Source: Massilia sp. Root335
Lineage (GTDB): Bacteria > Pseudomonadota > Gammaproteobacteria > Burkholderiales > Burkholderiaceae_D
Direction: 5' to 3'
DNA: 44,503 bases
Assembly: GCF_001425685.1 (NCBI RefSeq)
Contig: NZ_LMCY01000008.1
Span: 385,803-430,305, forward strand
A model generated the notes under the pieces. It worked only from the letters and a program-made list of their open reading frames with translations, did no database searches and was not told where the DNA came from. Of the stretch, positions 8,593-16,572 are shown piece by piece (position 1 is the first letter of the stretch; each line of letters starts with the position of its first letter). The translations under genes and the position numbers were made by a program.

Positions 8593-9621
8593 ATGCACAT
8601 CCACACGCCCGCGTGCACCTGTTTCATCATCCCGTCTTCGATGCTGCGCAAGCTGGCCGTCCAGGCCGACGAGGCGGAGCGCCAGCGCCTGCTCGAGCAG
8701 ATGGAACGCTCGGCCTTCCTGCGCGGCCAGCGCGCGGCCAGCGGCCTCGCCGCGCCGGGGCTGCAGGTGGCGCCCGGCGTCAAGCACCGCACCGTGTACG
8801 ACGCGCACCACAAGACGCGCCTGCCCGGCAAGCTGGTCCGCACCGAGACGGCGGCGCCCGTGGCCGACACGGCCGTCAACGAGGCGTTCGACGGCGCCGG
8901 CACCACCTACGACTTCTACCAGCAGGTCCTGCACCGCAATTCCATTGACGGCCGCGGCCTGGGCATCGATTCGAGCGTCCATTACAGCAGGAGCTTCAAC
9001 AACGCGTTCTGGAACGGCCGCCAGATGGTCTACGGCGACGGCGACGGCAAGCTGTTCACGGGCTTCACGCACGCGCTCGACGTGATCGCGCACGAGCTGA
9101 CCCACGGCGTCACGCAGTACACGGTGCCGGGCGGGGGCCTCGTCTACGATGGCCAGAGCGGGGCGCTGAACGAATCCGTGTCCGACGTGTTCGGCTCCGT
9201 CGTCAAGCAATGGCACCTGAAGCAGACGGCCAAAAAGGCCGACTGGCTGATCGGCGCCGGCATCATGACGCCCGCCGTCGGCAAGGCGTTGCGTTCGATG
9301 GCCGATCCGGGCAATACGGCCCTCACGTGGTCGGGCGACGACCAGCCGGGCACGATGGCGGGGTATGTGGAAGGCGGGGACGTGCACACGAATTCCGGCA
9401 TCCCCAACCACGCGTTCTATCTCGCCGCGATCAAGCTGGGCGGGCACAGCTGGGACAAGGCGGGGCCGATCTGGTACCAGGCGCTGTCGCTGCTGCATCC
9501 GGACGCGACGTTCGCGGACGCCGCCCAGGCCACCGTCAAGGCGGCCGAGCTGCGCCACGGCGTCGGGTCCGCCGAGGCCGCGGCCGTGCAGGGCGCGTGG
9601 CACGAGGTGGGCGTCGTGTGA
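8593..9621 (+). CDS. M4 (thermolysin-family) metalloprotease, protealysin-like
   Basis: Zinc endopeptidase of 342 residues. The zinc site is complete: HELTH with His167, Glu168 and His171, third ligand Glu194 in ALNESVSD, and the catalytic His265 in DVHTNSGI. There is no signal peptide. Instead there is a short N-terminal propeptide of roughly 50 residues with FIIPSSML near the start, as in protealysin-like proteases, which are made without a classical secretion signal. GGAGG lies 5 nt upstream of the ATG at 8593. The stop overlaps the next gene's start (TGATG), and that neighbour is an emfourin-type inhibitor of exactly this protease class. Confidence 0.92.
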   Translation: MHIHTPACTCFIIPSSMLRKLAVQADEAERQRLLEQMERSAFLRGQRAASGLAAPGLQVAPGVKHRTVYDAHHKTRLPGKLVRTETAAPVADTAVNEAFDGAGTTYDFYQQVLHRNSIDGRGLGIDSSVHYSRSFNNAFWNGRQMVYGDGDGKLFTGFTHALDVIAHELTHGVTQYTVPGGGLVYDGQSGALNESVSDVFGSVVKQWHLKQTAKKADWLIGAGIMTPAVGKALRSMADPGNTALTWSGDDQPGTMAGYVEGGDVHTNSGIPNHAFYLAAIKLGGHSWDKAGPIWYQALSLLHPDATFADAAQATVKAAELRHGVGSAEAAAVQGAWHEVGVV

Positions 9622-9911
9622 TGCGCCTGTCGCTGCATTGCGTGGGCGGCTTCACCGGGCCGGCGGGGGCACAGACGCGCGACGTGGACGTCGACAGCCT
9701 GCCTGCAGCCAAAGGTACGCGCGTGCGCGGGCTCGTGCAGGCGCTCGACCTCGCGCAACTGCCGCCGACCTTGCTGAAGCCGCGGCCGCAGTCGTGGGAT
9801 TTCACGTACACGCTGACGATCGATGACGGTACGCCGCGCCAGGTGCGCTTTCACCTCGACGCGGCGCCGCCGGCGCTGCGCGAGCTGGTCGAATTCATCG
9901 AACGAACGTAA
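9621..9911 (+). CDS. Emfourin-like inhibitor of the adjacent M4 protease
   Basis: A 96-residue protein with no signal peptide or cysteine pair, starting MRLSLHCVGGFTGP and containing VDVDSLPAAKG and TYTLTIDDGTPRQVRF. The small size, the strand/hairpin-type composition and the N-terminal segment with a GGFTG-like turn match the emfourin (protealysin-associated inhibitor) pattern. The tight TGATG overlap with an M4 gene is typical of that gene pair. It probably blocks the protease in the cytoplasm until both leave the cell or the inhibitor is removed. Assignment rests on context plus resemblance, without an alignment. Confidence 0.8.
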   Translation: MRLSLHCVGGFTGPAGAQTRDVDVDSLPAAKGTRVRGLVQALDLAQLPPTLLKPRPQSWDFTYTLTIDDGTPRQVRFHLDAAPPALRELVEFIERT

Positions 9912-9927
9912 CGCGCGGCGCCGATTC

Positions 9928-11082
9928 TCAATTGGCCATGTTCCTGGCGACGATGGCATCCGTCGCCGCCTTCGCCTGCTGCAACGGCTGGTTCAACACC
10001 GTGGTCGCATACGCCGGTGCCGGTGCGGCGACCGTGCCGAGCGCGCTGCCGCCCTTGTGGCTGATGTCCACGTCGACCGTGGCCGACAGGCCCACGCGCA
10101 GCGGATGCGCCGCCAGCTCCTTCGGATCGAGCGAGATGCGCACCGGCACGCGCTGCACGACCTTGATCCAGTTGCCGGTGGCGTTCTGCGCCGGCAGCAG
10201 CGAGAACGCGCTGCCCGTGCCCGCGCCGAGGCCCACGACCTTGCCGTGGTAGACCACCTTGCTGCCGTAGATGTCGGCTTCGACGGTGGCCGCCTGGCCC
10301 ACGCGGATATCGCGCAATTCCGATTCCTTGAAATTGGCGTCGACCCACAGCTGGTCCAGCGGCACGATCGACAGCAGCGGCGCGCCCGGCGCGATGCGGC
10401 TGCCGACCTGCACGCTGCGCTTGGCCACATAGCCCGACACCGGCGCGACGATCGCGTTGCGGCGCGCGGCCAGCCACGCGGACAGGTAGTCGGCCTTCGC
10501 GGCCAGCACGTTCGGGTGCTCGGCGGGGGACACGCCCGCCACCGTCACGCGCGCGGCCGCCAGCTGCTTCTGCGCGACTGTAAGTGCGGCCTTCGCGTCG
10601 TCGACGGCGCGGCGGGCGTGCGCCACGTCTTCGCCGGAGACGAGGTTGTCGGCCGCCAGCGGCGCGCGGCGCGCCAGGTCTTCCTGTTTCGCCTTGAGTT
10701 CCACGCGGCGCTGGTCGACGACGGCCTCGTACTGCGCCACGCTCGTGTAGCGCTCGCGCTGCTGGCGCACGGCCGTGCCCAGGCGCGCCTCGGCCTGGGC
10801 CAGCGCGACTTCCGCGTCGGACGGATCGAGGCGGACGATCTCGGTGCCGGCCTGCACCAGCTGGGTCTCGTCGGCGCGGATCTCGACGACGCTGCCCGTC
10901 ACCTGCGACGACACGTTCACGAGGTTGCCGCCCACGTAGGCGTTGTCGGTCTCGACGCGCTTCGATGCGACCAGCGCATACCAGGCGGCGTAGGCCGCGC
11001 CGGCGGCGAGGAAGGCGACGGTGATGCCGGCCAGGACGACGCGGCGTTTTTTATTGGAGGTGACTGGGGTCTCGGTGCTCAT
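9928..11082 (-). CDS. HlyD/EmrA-type membrane fusion protein of a drug efflux pump
   Basis: Periplasmic adaptor joining the inner-membrane exporter to the outer-membrane channel, 384 residues. One N-terminal membrane anchor (RRVVLAGITVAFLAAGAAYA) is followed by the biotinyl-lipoyl half DNAYVGGNLVNVSSQVTGSV near residue 46, a coiled-coil hairpin rich in Ala/Gln/Arg (about 90-200) and the second lipoyl half VAPVSGYVAKRSVQVGSRI. The start overlaps the outer-membrane factor stop by 4 nt. It is the last gene of the MarR-MFS-OMF-MFP operon. A run SHKGGSALG near the C-terminus is ordinary for EmrA relatives. Confidence 0.92.
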   Translation of the reverse strand: MSTETPVTSNKKRRVVLAGITVAFLAAGAAYAAWYALVASKRVETDNAYVGGNLVNVSSQVTGSVVEIRADETQLVQAGTEIVRLDPSDAEVALAQAEARLGTAVRQQRERYTSVAQYEAVVDQRRVELKAKQEDLARRAPLAADNLVSGEDVAHARRAVDDAKAALTVAQKQLAAARVTVAGVSPAEHPNVLAAKADYLSAWLAARRNAIVAPVSGYVAKRSVQVGSRIAPGAPLLSIVPLDQLWVDANFKESELRDIRVGQAATVEADIYGSKVVYHGKVVGLGAGTGSAFSLLPAQNATGNWIKVVQRVPVRISLDPKELAAHPLRVGLSATVDVDISHKGGSALGTVAAPAPAYATTVLNQPLQQAKAATDAIVARNMAN

Positions 11083-12533
11083 GGTCGGTTTGGCTTCGTG
11101 TTCGATTGGGTGAGGGCGGGCGGTGTCGCGTGGTAGCCGCCGCCGAGCGCGCGCGCGAGGGCGACCTGCGTCTGCAGGCGCGCGTCCGTCAGCTGCAGGT
11201 CGACGTCGCGCTGGCGCAGCACGGCCATGCGCGCCTGCTGCACGGCGCTGCGGTCGGCCAGGCCGCGCCGCATGCGGGCCTCGGCGTTCGCGGCCAGCCT
11301 GCGGCTCGCCGCCAGCGTGGCGGCGTGCGCCTGCGTCTCTTTTTCGATGCCTTGCAGGGTGGCCGCTTCGCGCGCGACGTCGCGCACGGCGGTCAGGACG
11401 GCCTCGTTGTACTCGGCCAGCAGTTCGTCGCGGCTGGTGCGTGCGCTGCCCAGTTGGGCGTGCAGGCGGCCGCTGTCGAACAGGGGCAGGTCCAGCGTGG
11501 CGCCGAGGAGCGGCGTGCGGCTCGGATAGCGCAGCAGCTTGCCGAGCGACGTCGCATCGAGGCCGATGGCGGCCGCGAGGTTGATGTCGGGCCGGAACGC
11601 GGCTTCGCTGGCGGCCACGCGCCCCAGCTGCGCCTCGACGCGCCAGCGCGCGGCCTGCAGGTCGGGACGGCGCGCGAGCAGCTCCATGCCCAGTTCGCGC
11701 GGCACGGCATCGATCGCCGGCGCGCTCTGGAAGCGCGCGAGGTCGTTCAGCGCGGTGGCGTCGCCGCCAACGAGGGCGCGCAGGCCTTCGCGTTCGCGCG
11801 CGGCGTCAGTGTCGTAATGGGCCGCCTGTTCCTGCAGGCTCGCGAGGTCCTGCTCCGCGCTCTGTAGCGCATCGGCGCTGATCAGGCCATGCGCCATGCG
11901 GGTCTTGCGGCCGGCGATCACGTCGCGCTGCACCGCGATCAGGGCGTTCGTGTTGTCCTGGCGCGCCCACAGCATCTGCAGGCGCAGATAGCTTTGCACG
12001 ACGGATGCGGCGAGGGTCTGGCGGACCTGGGCGGCTTCGGCGGCGGCCGCATTCGTTTCGCCCAGCGCGGCGGCGATGAGGGCGCGGTGCTTGCCCCACC
12101 AGTCGAAGTCGTAAGAGGCGCGCAGCGATACGGAGGCGTCGTTGAACCACGCCCCGCCGATCGGCGGCGGGAAGAAGCCGTTCGACGAATAGCGCTGGCG
12201 GTTCAGGCCCGATGCGAGATCGACCTTGCCGCCTTCGTTGGCGACTTCCGCGCCGAACGCGGCGCGCGCGCTGGCGACGCGCGCGGCGGCCACCGCGAGC
12301 GACGGATTGTCGCGCAGGGCGCGCGCCACGAGGCCGTTCAGCTGCGGGTCGTGGTAGTCGAGCCACCACTGCTCGGCGGGCCAGGCGTCGGCCGGCAGCT
12401 GGATGGCCGGTGCATGCTGCGCCTTGGCGAAATCGGGGCCGCGCACCTGGCGCGCGTCCGGGGGGACGCTGATGCAGCCGGACAGCAAGGCCAGCGCGGC
12501 GGCCGCGATGGGAATGAGTTTGAAGTGTCGCAC
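11079..12533 (-). CDS. NodT-family outer membrane efflux lipoprotein
   Basis: Outer-membrane TolC-like channel of the efflux system, 484 residues. The signal peptide ends in a lipobox (LLSGC, Cys19), so it is anchored by lipid. Two OEP repeats are present with typical segments: WWLDYHDPQLNGLVARAL, NPSLAVAAARV, SYDFDWWGKHRA, the duplicated helix-barrel unit RPDLQAARWRVEA, and LDLPLFDSGRLHAQ. The gap to the upstream MFS gene is 18 nt and the 3' end overlaps the adaptor gene. Confidence 0.92.
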   Translation of the reverse strand: MRHFKLIPIAAAALALLSGCISVPPDARQVRGPDFAKAQHAPAIQLPADAWPAEQWWLDYHDPQLNGLVARALRDNPSLAVAAARVASARAAFGAEVANEGGKVDLASGLNRQRYSSNGFFPPPIGGAWFNDASVSLRASYDFDWWGKHRALIAAALGETNAAAAEAAQVRQTLAASVVQSYLRLQMLWARQDNTNALIAVQRDVIAGRKTRMAHGLISADALQSAEQDLASLQEQAAHYDTDAAREREGLRALVGGDATALNDLARFQSAPAIDAVPRELGMELLARRPDLQAARWRVEAQLGRVAASEAAFRPDINLAAAIGLDATSLGKLLRYPSRTPLLGATLDLPLFDSGRLHAQLGSARTSRDELLAEYNEAVLTAVRDVAREAATLQGIEKETQAHAATLAASRRLAANAEARMRRGLADRSAVQQARMAVLRQRDVDLQLTDARLQTQVALARALGGGYHATPPALTQSNTKPNRP

Positions 12534-12551
12534 GTTGTTCGGGTCTTTCGC

Positions 12552-14084
12552 TTATTCGAGGGCCGCGTGGTCGATCTGCGCCGGCGCGGCGGCTGCCTTG
12601 GGCGGGCGGATCAGCAGCAGCGTCGGGATCACGGCCAGGGTCAGGAGCATCATCAGCCAGTAGTCGTCGACGTAGGCGATCATCGATGCCTGGCGCGTGA
12701 TTTCGTTGTTGATGAGGGCGGGGCCGGCCTGCGTCGCCATGTCGTAGAGGCTCATCGGATCGTGCACGGCCGGATTCGCGGCGTTCACCTGCGTGGCCAG
12801 CGACGCGTGCGCGATCTGCGTGTTGCGCACGAGGAGGGCCTGCACGAGCGCGATGCCGATCGACGAGCCGATATTGCGTACGAGGCTGTACAGCGCCGTG
12901 CCTTCCGCGCGCATCTGCGGCGACAGCGTCGCGAACGTGGCGGCCGACAGCGGCACGAACACGAGGCCCAGGCCCACGCCCTGGATCACGCCCGGCCACA
13001 CGATGTCGGACTGCGACAGCACGAGCGTGTAGTGCGTCATCTGCCACAGCGAGAACGCCGTGATGGCGAAGCCGACGCCGAGCAGCAGGCGGAAATCGAC
13101 CTTGCCCGTGAGGCGCCCGACGATCATCATCGCGGCCATCGTCCCGAGGCCCGACGGCGCCGTGACGAGGCCCGCCAGCTTGGCCGGATAGCCCATGAGG
13201 CCCTGCAGCATCGTCGGCATCAGCGCGCGCGTCGCGAACAGCACCATGCCGACGATGAAGATCAGGAGCAGGCCCGTGACGTAGTTGGCGTTCTTCAGCA
13301 GGCGGAAGTCGACGAACGACTGGCCGGCGGGGCGCGTCAGCGTGTGGCCGATGAAGTACGCGAAGGCGAGCGTCGTCAGGATCAGTTCGACCCACGTCTC
13401 GGTCGAGCCGAACCAGTCGTTCTGCTCGCCGCGGTCGAGCAGCATCTGCAGCGCGCCGATGGCGACCGACAGCGTGACGAAGCCGAACGTGTCGAAGCGC
13501 ACGCGCCGCGCCGGGGCGGCCGCGTGGATGTAGCGCCAGATGCCCCAGAAGGCCAGCGCGCCGATCGGCACGTTGATGAAGAAGACCCAGCGCCAGCTGT
13601 AGCTGTCCGTCAGCCAGCCGCCCAGCGTCGGGCCCAGGATCGGTCCGATCATCACGCCCATGCCCCACACGGCCATCGCCGACCCGTGCTTTTCGCGCGG
13701 GTTGATGTCGAGGAGGACGGACTGCGACAGCGGCACGAGCGCCGCGCCGAACACGCCCTGCAGCATGCGCGCGACGACGATTTCCGTCAGCGTGGCCGAG
13801 ATCCCGCACAGCACCGAGGCGAGCGTGAAACCCGCGACGGACACGAGGAACACGCGCTTCAGGCCGAAGCGGTCGACGAGCCAGCCGTTGAGCGGCGTCG
13901 CGATGGCGGCCGCCACGATGAACGACGTCAGCACCCACGTGATCTGGTCCTGCGACGCCGACAGCGACCCCTGCATGTGCGGCAGGGCGACGTTGGCGAT
14001 GGTGCCGTCCAGCGCCTGGATGATCGTCGCCAGCATGATCGAGATCGTGATCATGGTGCGGTTGATGGGCGCGGCCGTCGTCAC
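12552..14084 (-). CDS. DHA2-family MFS multidrug exporter (EmrB/QacA type)
   Basis: Proton-driven inner-membrane exporter of 510 residues and about 14 transmembrane helices. Motif D1/first helix is MLATIIQALDGTIANVALP, followed by WVLTSFIVAAAIATPLNGWL and motif A NGWLVDRFGLKR. The start is a GTG at 14084 that overlaps the MarR stop as GTGA; this beats the longer upstream open frame, which only shadows MarR. It works with the adaptor and channel genes downstream as an EmrAB-TolC-like tripartite pump for hydrophobic toxic compounds. Confidence 0.92.
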   Translation of the reverse strand: MTTAAPINRTMITISIMLATIIQALDGTIANVALPHMQGSLSASQDQITWVLTSFIVAAAIATPLNGWLVDRFGLKRVFLVSVAGFTLASVLCGISATLTEIVVARMLQGVFGAALVPLSQSVLLDINPREKHGSAMAVWGMGVMIGPILGPTLGGWLTDSYSWRWVFFINVPIGALAFWGIWRYIHAAAPARRVRFDTFGFVTLSVAIGALQMLLDRGEQNDWFGSTETWVELILTTLAFAYFIGHTLTRPAGQSFVDFRLLKNANYVTGLLLIFIVGMVLFATRALMPTMLQGLMGYPAKLAGLVTAPSGLGTMAAMMIVGRLTGKVDFRLLLGVGFAITAFSLWQMTHYTLVLSQSDIVWPGVIQGVGLGLVFVPLSAATFATLSPQMRAEGTALYSLVRNIGSSIGIALVQALLVRNTQIAHASLATQVNAANPAVHDPMSLYDMATQAGPALINNEITRQASMIAYVDDYWLMMLLTLAVIPTLLLIRPPKAAAAPAQIDHAALE

Positions 14085-14530
14085 AGGGTGTCCTCGAGGC
14101 GCTTCTTCAAGGTCTCCAGCAGGACGGTCGCCGTGGCCAGCGCCTGCGGGTCGAGGCCGGCCAGCAGGTCGGCCCGGAATGGCGCCGCTTCGCCGATGAC
14201 TTCGGCGTAGACGGTCTTGCCGGTGTCGGTCAGGTGCACGAGTTTCACACGGCGGTCGAGGGGCGAGGGCGCGCGCGCGACGAAGCCGTCGCGCTCCAGG
14301 CGGTCCAGCATCGACACCATCGACGGCCCCTCGACGCCGACCAGGTCGGCCAGCGCCCGCTGCGACATCGGTTCGCCCGACTTGGCGATCATCGCGATCG
14401 TCATCCAGCCGGACTGGCCGATGCCCAGGTGCTTGAGGCGCTTGTCCAGCGCGAGCCGCCACAGCCGCGCGCTCGTGTGCAGGGCTGCCGAGAAGCGTTC
14501 TTCGAACGATTCGGGTAGGCTACTCATCAT
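14081..14530 (-). CDS. MarR-family transcriptional regulator of the efflux operon
   Basis: Winged-helix repressor, 149 residues, first gene of the efflux operon. The wHTH covers about residues 40-100 (GEPMSQRALADLVGVEGPSM, then the wing DRRVKLVHLTDTGK). Members of this family normally repress their own operon and are released by phenolic ligands. Two adjacent ATG codons exist (14530 and 14527) and either could be used. A 20-bp near-palindrome lies 11 nt upstream and is its probable operator. Overlap with the exporter start (GTGA) suggests strict co-translation. Confidence 0.92.
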   Translation of the reverse strand: MMSSLPESFEERFSAALHTSARLWRLALDKRLKHLGIGQSGWMTIAMIAKSGEPMSQRALADLVGVEGPSMVSMLDRLERDGFVARAPSPLDRRVKLVHLTDTGKTVYAEVIGEAAPFRADLLAGLDPQALATATVLLETLKKRLEDTL

Positions 14531-14540
14531 TAGTCATAAA

Positions 14541-14560
14541 ATAGATAGAAACCTATCGAT
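14541..14560. promoter_or_regulatory. Probable MarR operator
   Basis: The core GATAG-AAAC-CTATC is a perfect inverted repeat at 14544-14557 and extends to ATAGATAG/CTATCGAT with one mismatch (14541-14560). It lies 11-30 nt before the MarR start in an AT-rich patch, as expected for an autoregulated MarR operon. Binding is inferred, not shown. Confidence 0.6.
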
Positions 14561-14594
14561 TTTATGCGACGTTGGCGAACTGTGCAAGCTGGCA

Positions 14595-14694
14595 ATGAAA
14601 TCGAAGGCAATTTCCCAAAACCGGGCTCTGACCCCGAATTGACGATGAAATCGAGGGCAATTTCCCAAAACCGGGCTCTGACCCCGAATTGACG
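14595..14694. repeat. Two tandem copies of a 50-bp REP-like unit
   Basis: Copies at 14595-14644 and 14645-14694 are identical except for one base (AAGGC versus AGGGC). Read on the minus strand, each carries GGGGTCAGAGCCCGGTTTTG, a short imperfect hairpin with G-rich head. Similar GGGGTCAGAG boxes are, from memory, common around REP-associated tyrosine transposase genes in Betaproteobacteria, but no transposase gene is in this window. The pair lies between the efflux operon and asparaginase. Confidence 0.75.
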
Positions 14695-14704
14695 ACTTGA
14701 CGAT

Positions 14705-15754
14705 TCAGGCGGGCGGCTCGGCCTTGTCGAGCGTGAACACGGCGTGGACGTCGCCGGCCACGATGCCGCGCGCGTTCCTGAGCGGCGGTGCGCGGTACGG
14801 GTCGAGGTGGGCGCGGCGCGTGGCGTCCAGCAGGCCCAGCTGATCGAGCACGGAGAACGTGGCCGGGTGCAGCGCGCGCGGGGCGCCGTCCGCCACCTTG
14901 ATCGCGATGCCGATGCCGGCCGAGCGGATGCCGATGGCCTGCACGGCGTCCGCGCCGATCTTGGCGACCCAGTCGCCGCCGCCGGCCTGCATCCACGCGA
15001 GGTCGGTGCGCGAGTCGCCCGACACCATGTCCGGGTGTGCCGTCATCGCGTCGAACAGGTCGCCCAGCGCGCCGCCGAGGCGGGCGTCCGGCCCCGGTTG
15101 CGCCAGGCGCGCATACAGGTGCGCGAGGCGCGCCAGCGGCATCGCGTAGTTCGGCGCCGAGCAGCCGTCGATGCCCATCGGCAGCGTGTCTTCCGTCATC
15201 TGCACGCAATCGGCCAGCGTGGCGCGGATCGCGCGCTGCAGCGGGTGCGCGGGATCGACGTAGTCCGCCGTCGGTGCGCCGTGCAGGCGGCACCAGGCGA
15301 GGAAGCCGCTGTGCTTGCCCGAGCAATTGTGGTGGACCGTGCGCCAGCGCCGCCCGGCCGGCACGGGCAGGCCGACGGCGTCGTAGTACAGCGGCGCCGC
15401 GCAGCCGCAGGCGAGCTGGCTTTCGTCCACGCCGATCTTGTCGAGGATGGCCGTCACGCCCACCAGATGCTTTTCCTCGCCAGAGTGGCTGGCGCACAGG
15501 AGGGCCAGTTCGGCGCGGGTGAAGCCGAAGCGGGCCGGGCCGTCGTCCAGGACGAAGGGCAGGGCCTGGAACGGTTTCAGGGCCGAACGGGTGAACGTCA
15601 TGACGTCGGGATCGCCCGCCGACCACAGCAGGCGGCCGGCCACGTCGACGACGGCGATCGAACCATGGTGGATGTTCTCGACCGCGTAGCCGCCGGCCAG
15701 GTCGCGGTCCCGCGGATAGCCACGCGTCGTGGCCACCAGAGGCACTGGATGCAT
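14705..15754 (-). CDS. Asparaginase (PF06089-type)
   Basis: Predicted L-asparaginase of the bacterial PF06089 family, unrelated in fold to EcAII-type enzymes; converts asparagine to aspartate and ammonia. The 349-residue length is usual. Characteristic segments are FTRSALKPFQALPFVLDDG, LALLCASHSGEEKHL, HHNCSGKHSGFLAWC and MGIDGCSAPNYAMPLARLA. The ATG at 15754 is chosen because GGAGAGACCG precedes it; the open frame runs to 15943 without another ribosome site. No signal peptide, so cytoplasmic. Monocistronic. Confidence 0.88.
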   Translation of the reverse strand: MHPVPLVATTRGYPRDRDLAGGYAVENIHHGSIAVVDVAGRLLWSAGDPDVMTFTRSALKPFQALPFVLDDGPARFGFTRAELALLCASHSGEEKHLVGVTAILDKIGVDESQLACGCAAPLYYDAVGLPVPAGRRWRTVHHNCSGKHSGFLAWCRLHGAPTADYVDPAHPLQRAIRATLADCVQMTEDTLPMGIDGCSAPNYAMPLARLAHLYARLAQPGPDARLGGALGDLFDAMTAHPDMVSGDSRTDLAWMQAGGGDWVAKIGADAVQAIGIRSAGIGIAIKVADGAPRALHPATFSVLDQLGLLDATRRAHLDPYRAPPLRNARGIVAGDVHAVFTLDKAEPPA

Positions 15755-16085
15755 CGGTCTCTCCTTCGTCCGGATGGGGTTCTCGACGCCGCCACTGTAC
15801 CGGATATCGGCCGCACGGTGCGCGCCCGAGCCGGCGCGGACGATGTCAAAAACTATATGCATCCGCAGCAATCCGCCCCGGTTTTTCGACAGTTCATCCC
15901 CCGTTTTCGACGCTTCGGCGGTTCGCCGATGACGCCGCCGCAAGCGCTTCCTACACTGTCATCACTCGCCGCACATTATCGATGCGGCGATATGAAAAAC
16001 GGTGGACCCATTGAGCATCCGGCGATCATTTTGAAATCGCGCTTGTGGTCCGTTCTATATTTCGTATCTTGACTTCGGAGCAATC
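15755..16085. other. 331-nt intergenic region between divergent genes
   Basis: Separates asparaginase (minus) from a small secreted protein (plus). A minus-strand TTGACA (15849-15844) is a perfect -35 hexamer but has no AT-rich -10 at the right distance. On the plus strand, TTGAAA (16031-16036) and TATATT (16056-16061) could form a weak promoter with a long 19-nt spacer for the gene at 16086. CGGCGG/CCGCCG repeats at about 15915-15940 can fold. No gene seen. Confidence 0.35.
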
Positions 16086-16451
16086 ATGCGTATTCCACAA
16101 GCCCTGGCCTTCATCGGCGCCGCCACCCTGTCGCTGTCGGCGTTCGCCGACCCGTCCATCGCGCCCTCGTCGGCCAGCGCCAGCGCCGTGCAGTTGCCGG
16201 GCACGTCGCACTCATACCGCCTGAACGAGGACGAAGCCCGGCACATGCGCGGTGCGTTCCTGCTCGCCGACGGCCGCACGATGAAAGTGACGAACCGGAT
16301 GAACCGGCTGTACGTGGACATGGACGGCAAGCACGAAGAACTGGTGCCGGTCGGTCCCAAGAAATTCGTCACGCGCGACACGGGCACCATCATCGCGTTC
16401 AACGAGGTGCCGTACGCCGACGAGGTCGTCGTCAACCAGGCCGCGCGCTGA
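16086..16451 (+). CDS. Small secreted protein of unknown function
   Basis: A 121-residue protein with a clear Sec signal peptide (hydrophobic residues 5-20, cleavage near SAFA-D at residue 21). The mature part is Ser/Ala-rich at first (about 22-40), then has a compact domain with YRLNEDEARHMRGAFLLADG, VTNRMNRLYVDMDGKHEEL and VPVGPKKFVTRDTG. No cysteines and no membrane helix after the signal, so periplasmic or exported. Similar short Tyr/Asp-rich secreted proteins are frequent in Oxalobacteraceae, but I do not recognise a named family. CGGAG lies 7-11 nt upstream of the start. Confidence 0.8.
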   Translation: MRIPQALAFIGAATLSLSAFADPSIAPSSASASAVQLPGTSHSYRLNEDEARHMRGAFLLADGRTMKVTNRMNRLYVDMDGKHEELVPVGPKKFVTRDTGTIIAFNEVPYADEVVVNQAAR

Positions 16452-16470
16452 TGCGCGGCGCCCAACACGG

Positions 16471-16507
16471 CCGGCCCGGCCGACACGGTCCGGGCCGGCG
16501 CCTTTCA
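16471..16507 (+). terminator. Putative terminator hairpin
   Basis: CCGGCCCGG (16471-16479) pairs with CCGGGCCGG (16490-16498) across 10 nt, followed by CGCCTTTC. Strong stem, short T-run. It lies 20 nt after the small secreted protein gene. Confidence 0.5.
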
Positions 16508-16572
16508 GCGCGGCGCGAGCGGGGCGGCCACGCCCCGGCGCCGCACCCCTTCCGCCGGTGCGCGATCGACGG

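Noticed and set aside
15844..15849. Perfect minus-strand TTGACA as an asparaginase promoter
   Set aside because: No -10-like sequence at 15-19 nt spacing; the region there is GC-only.
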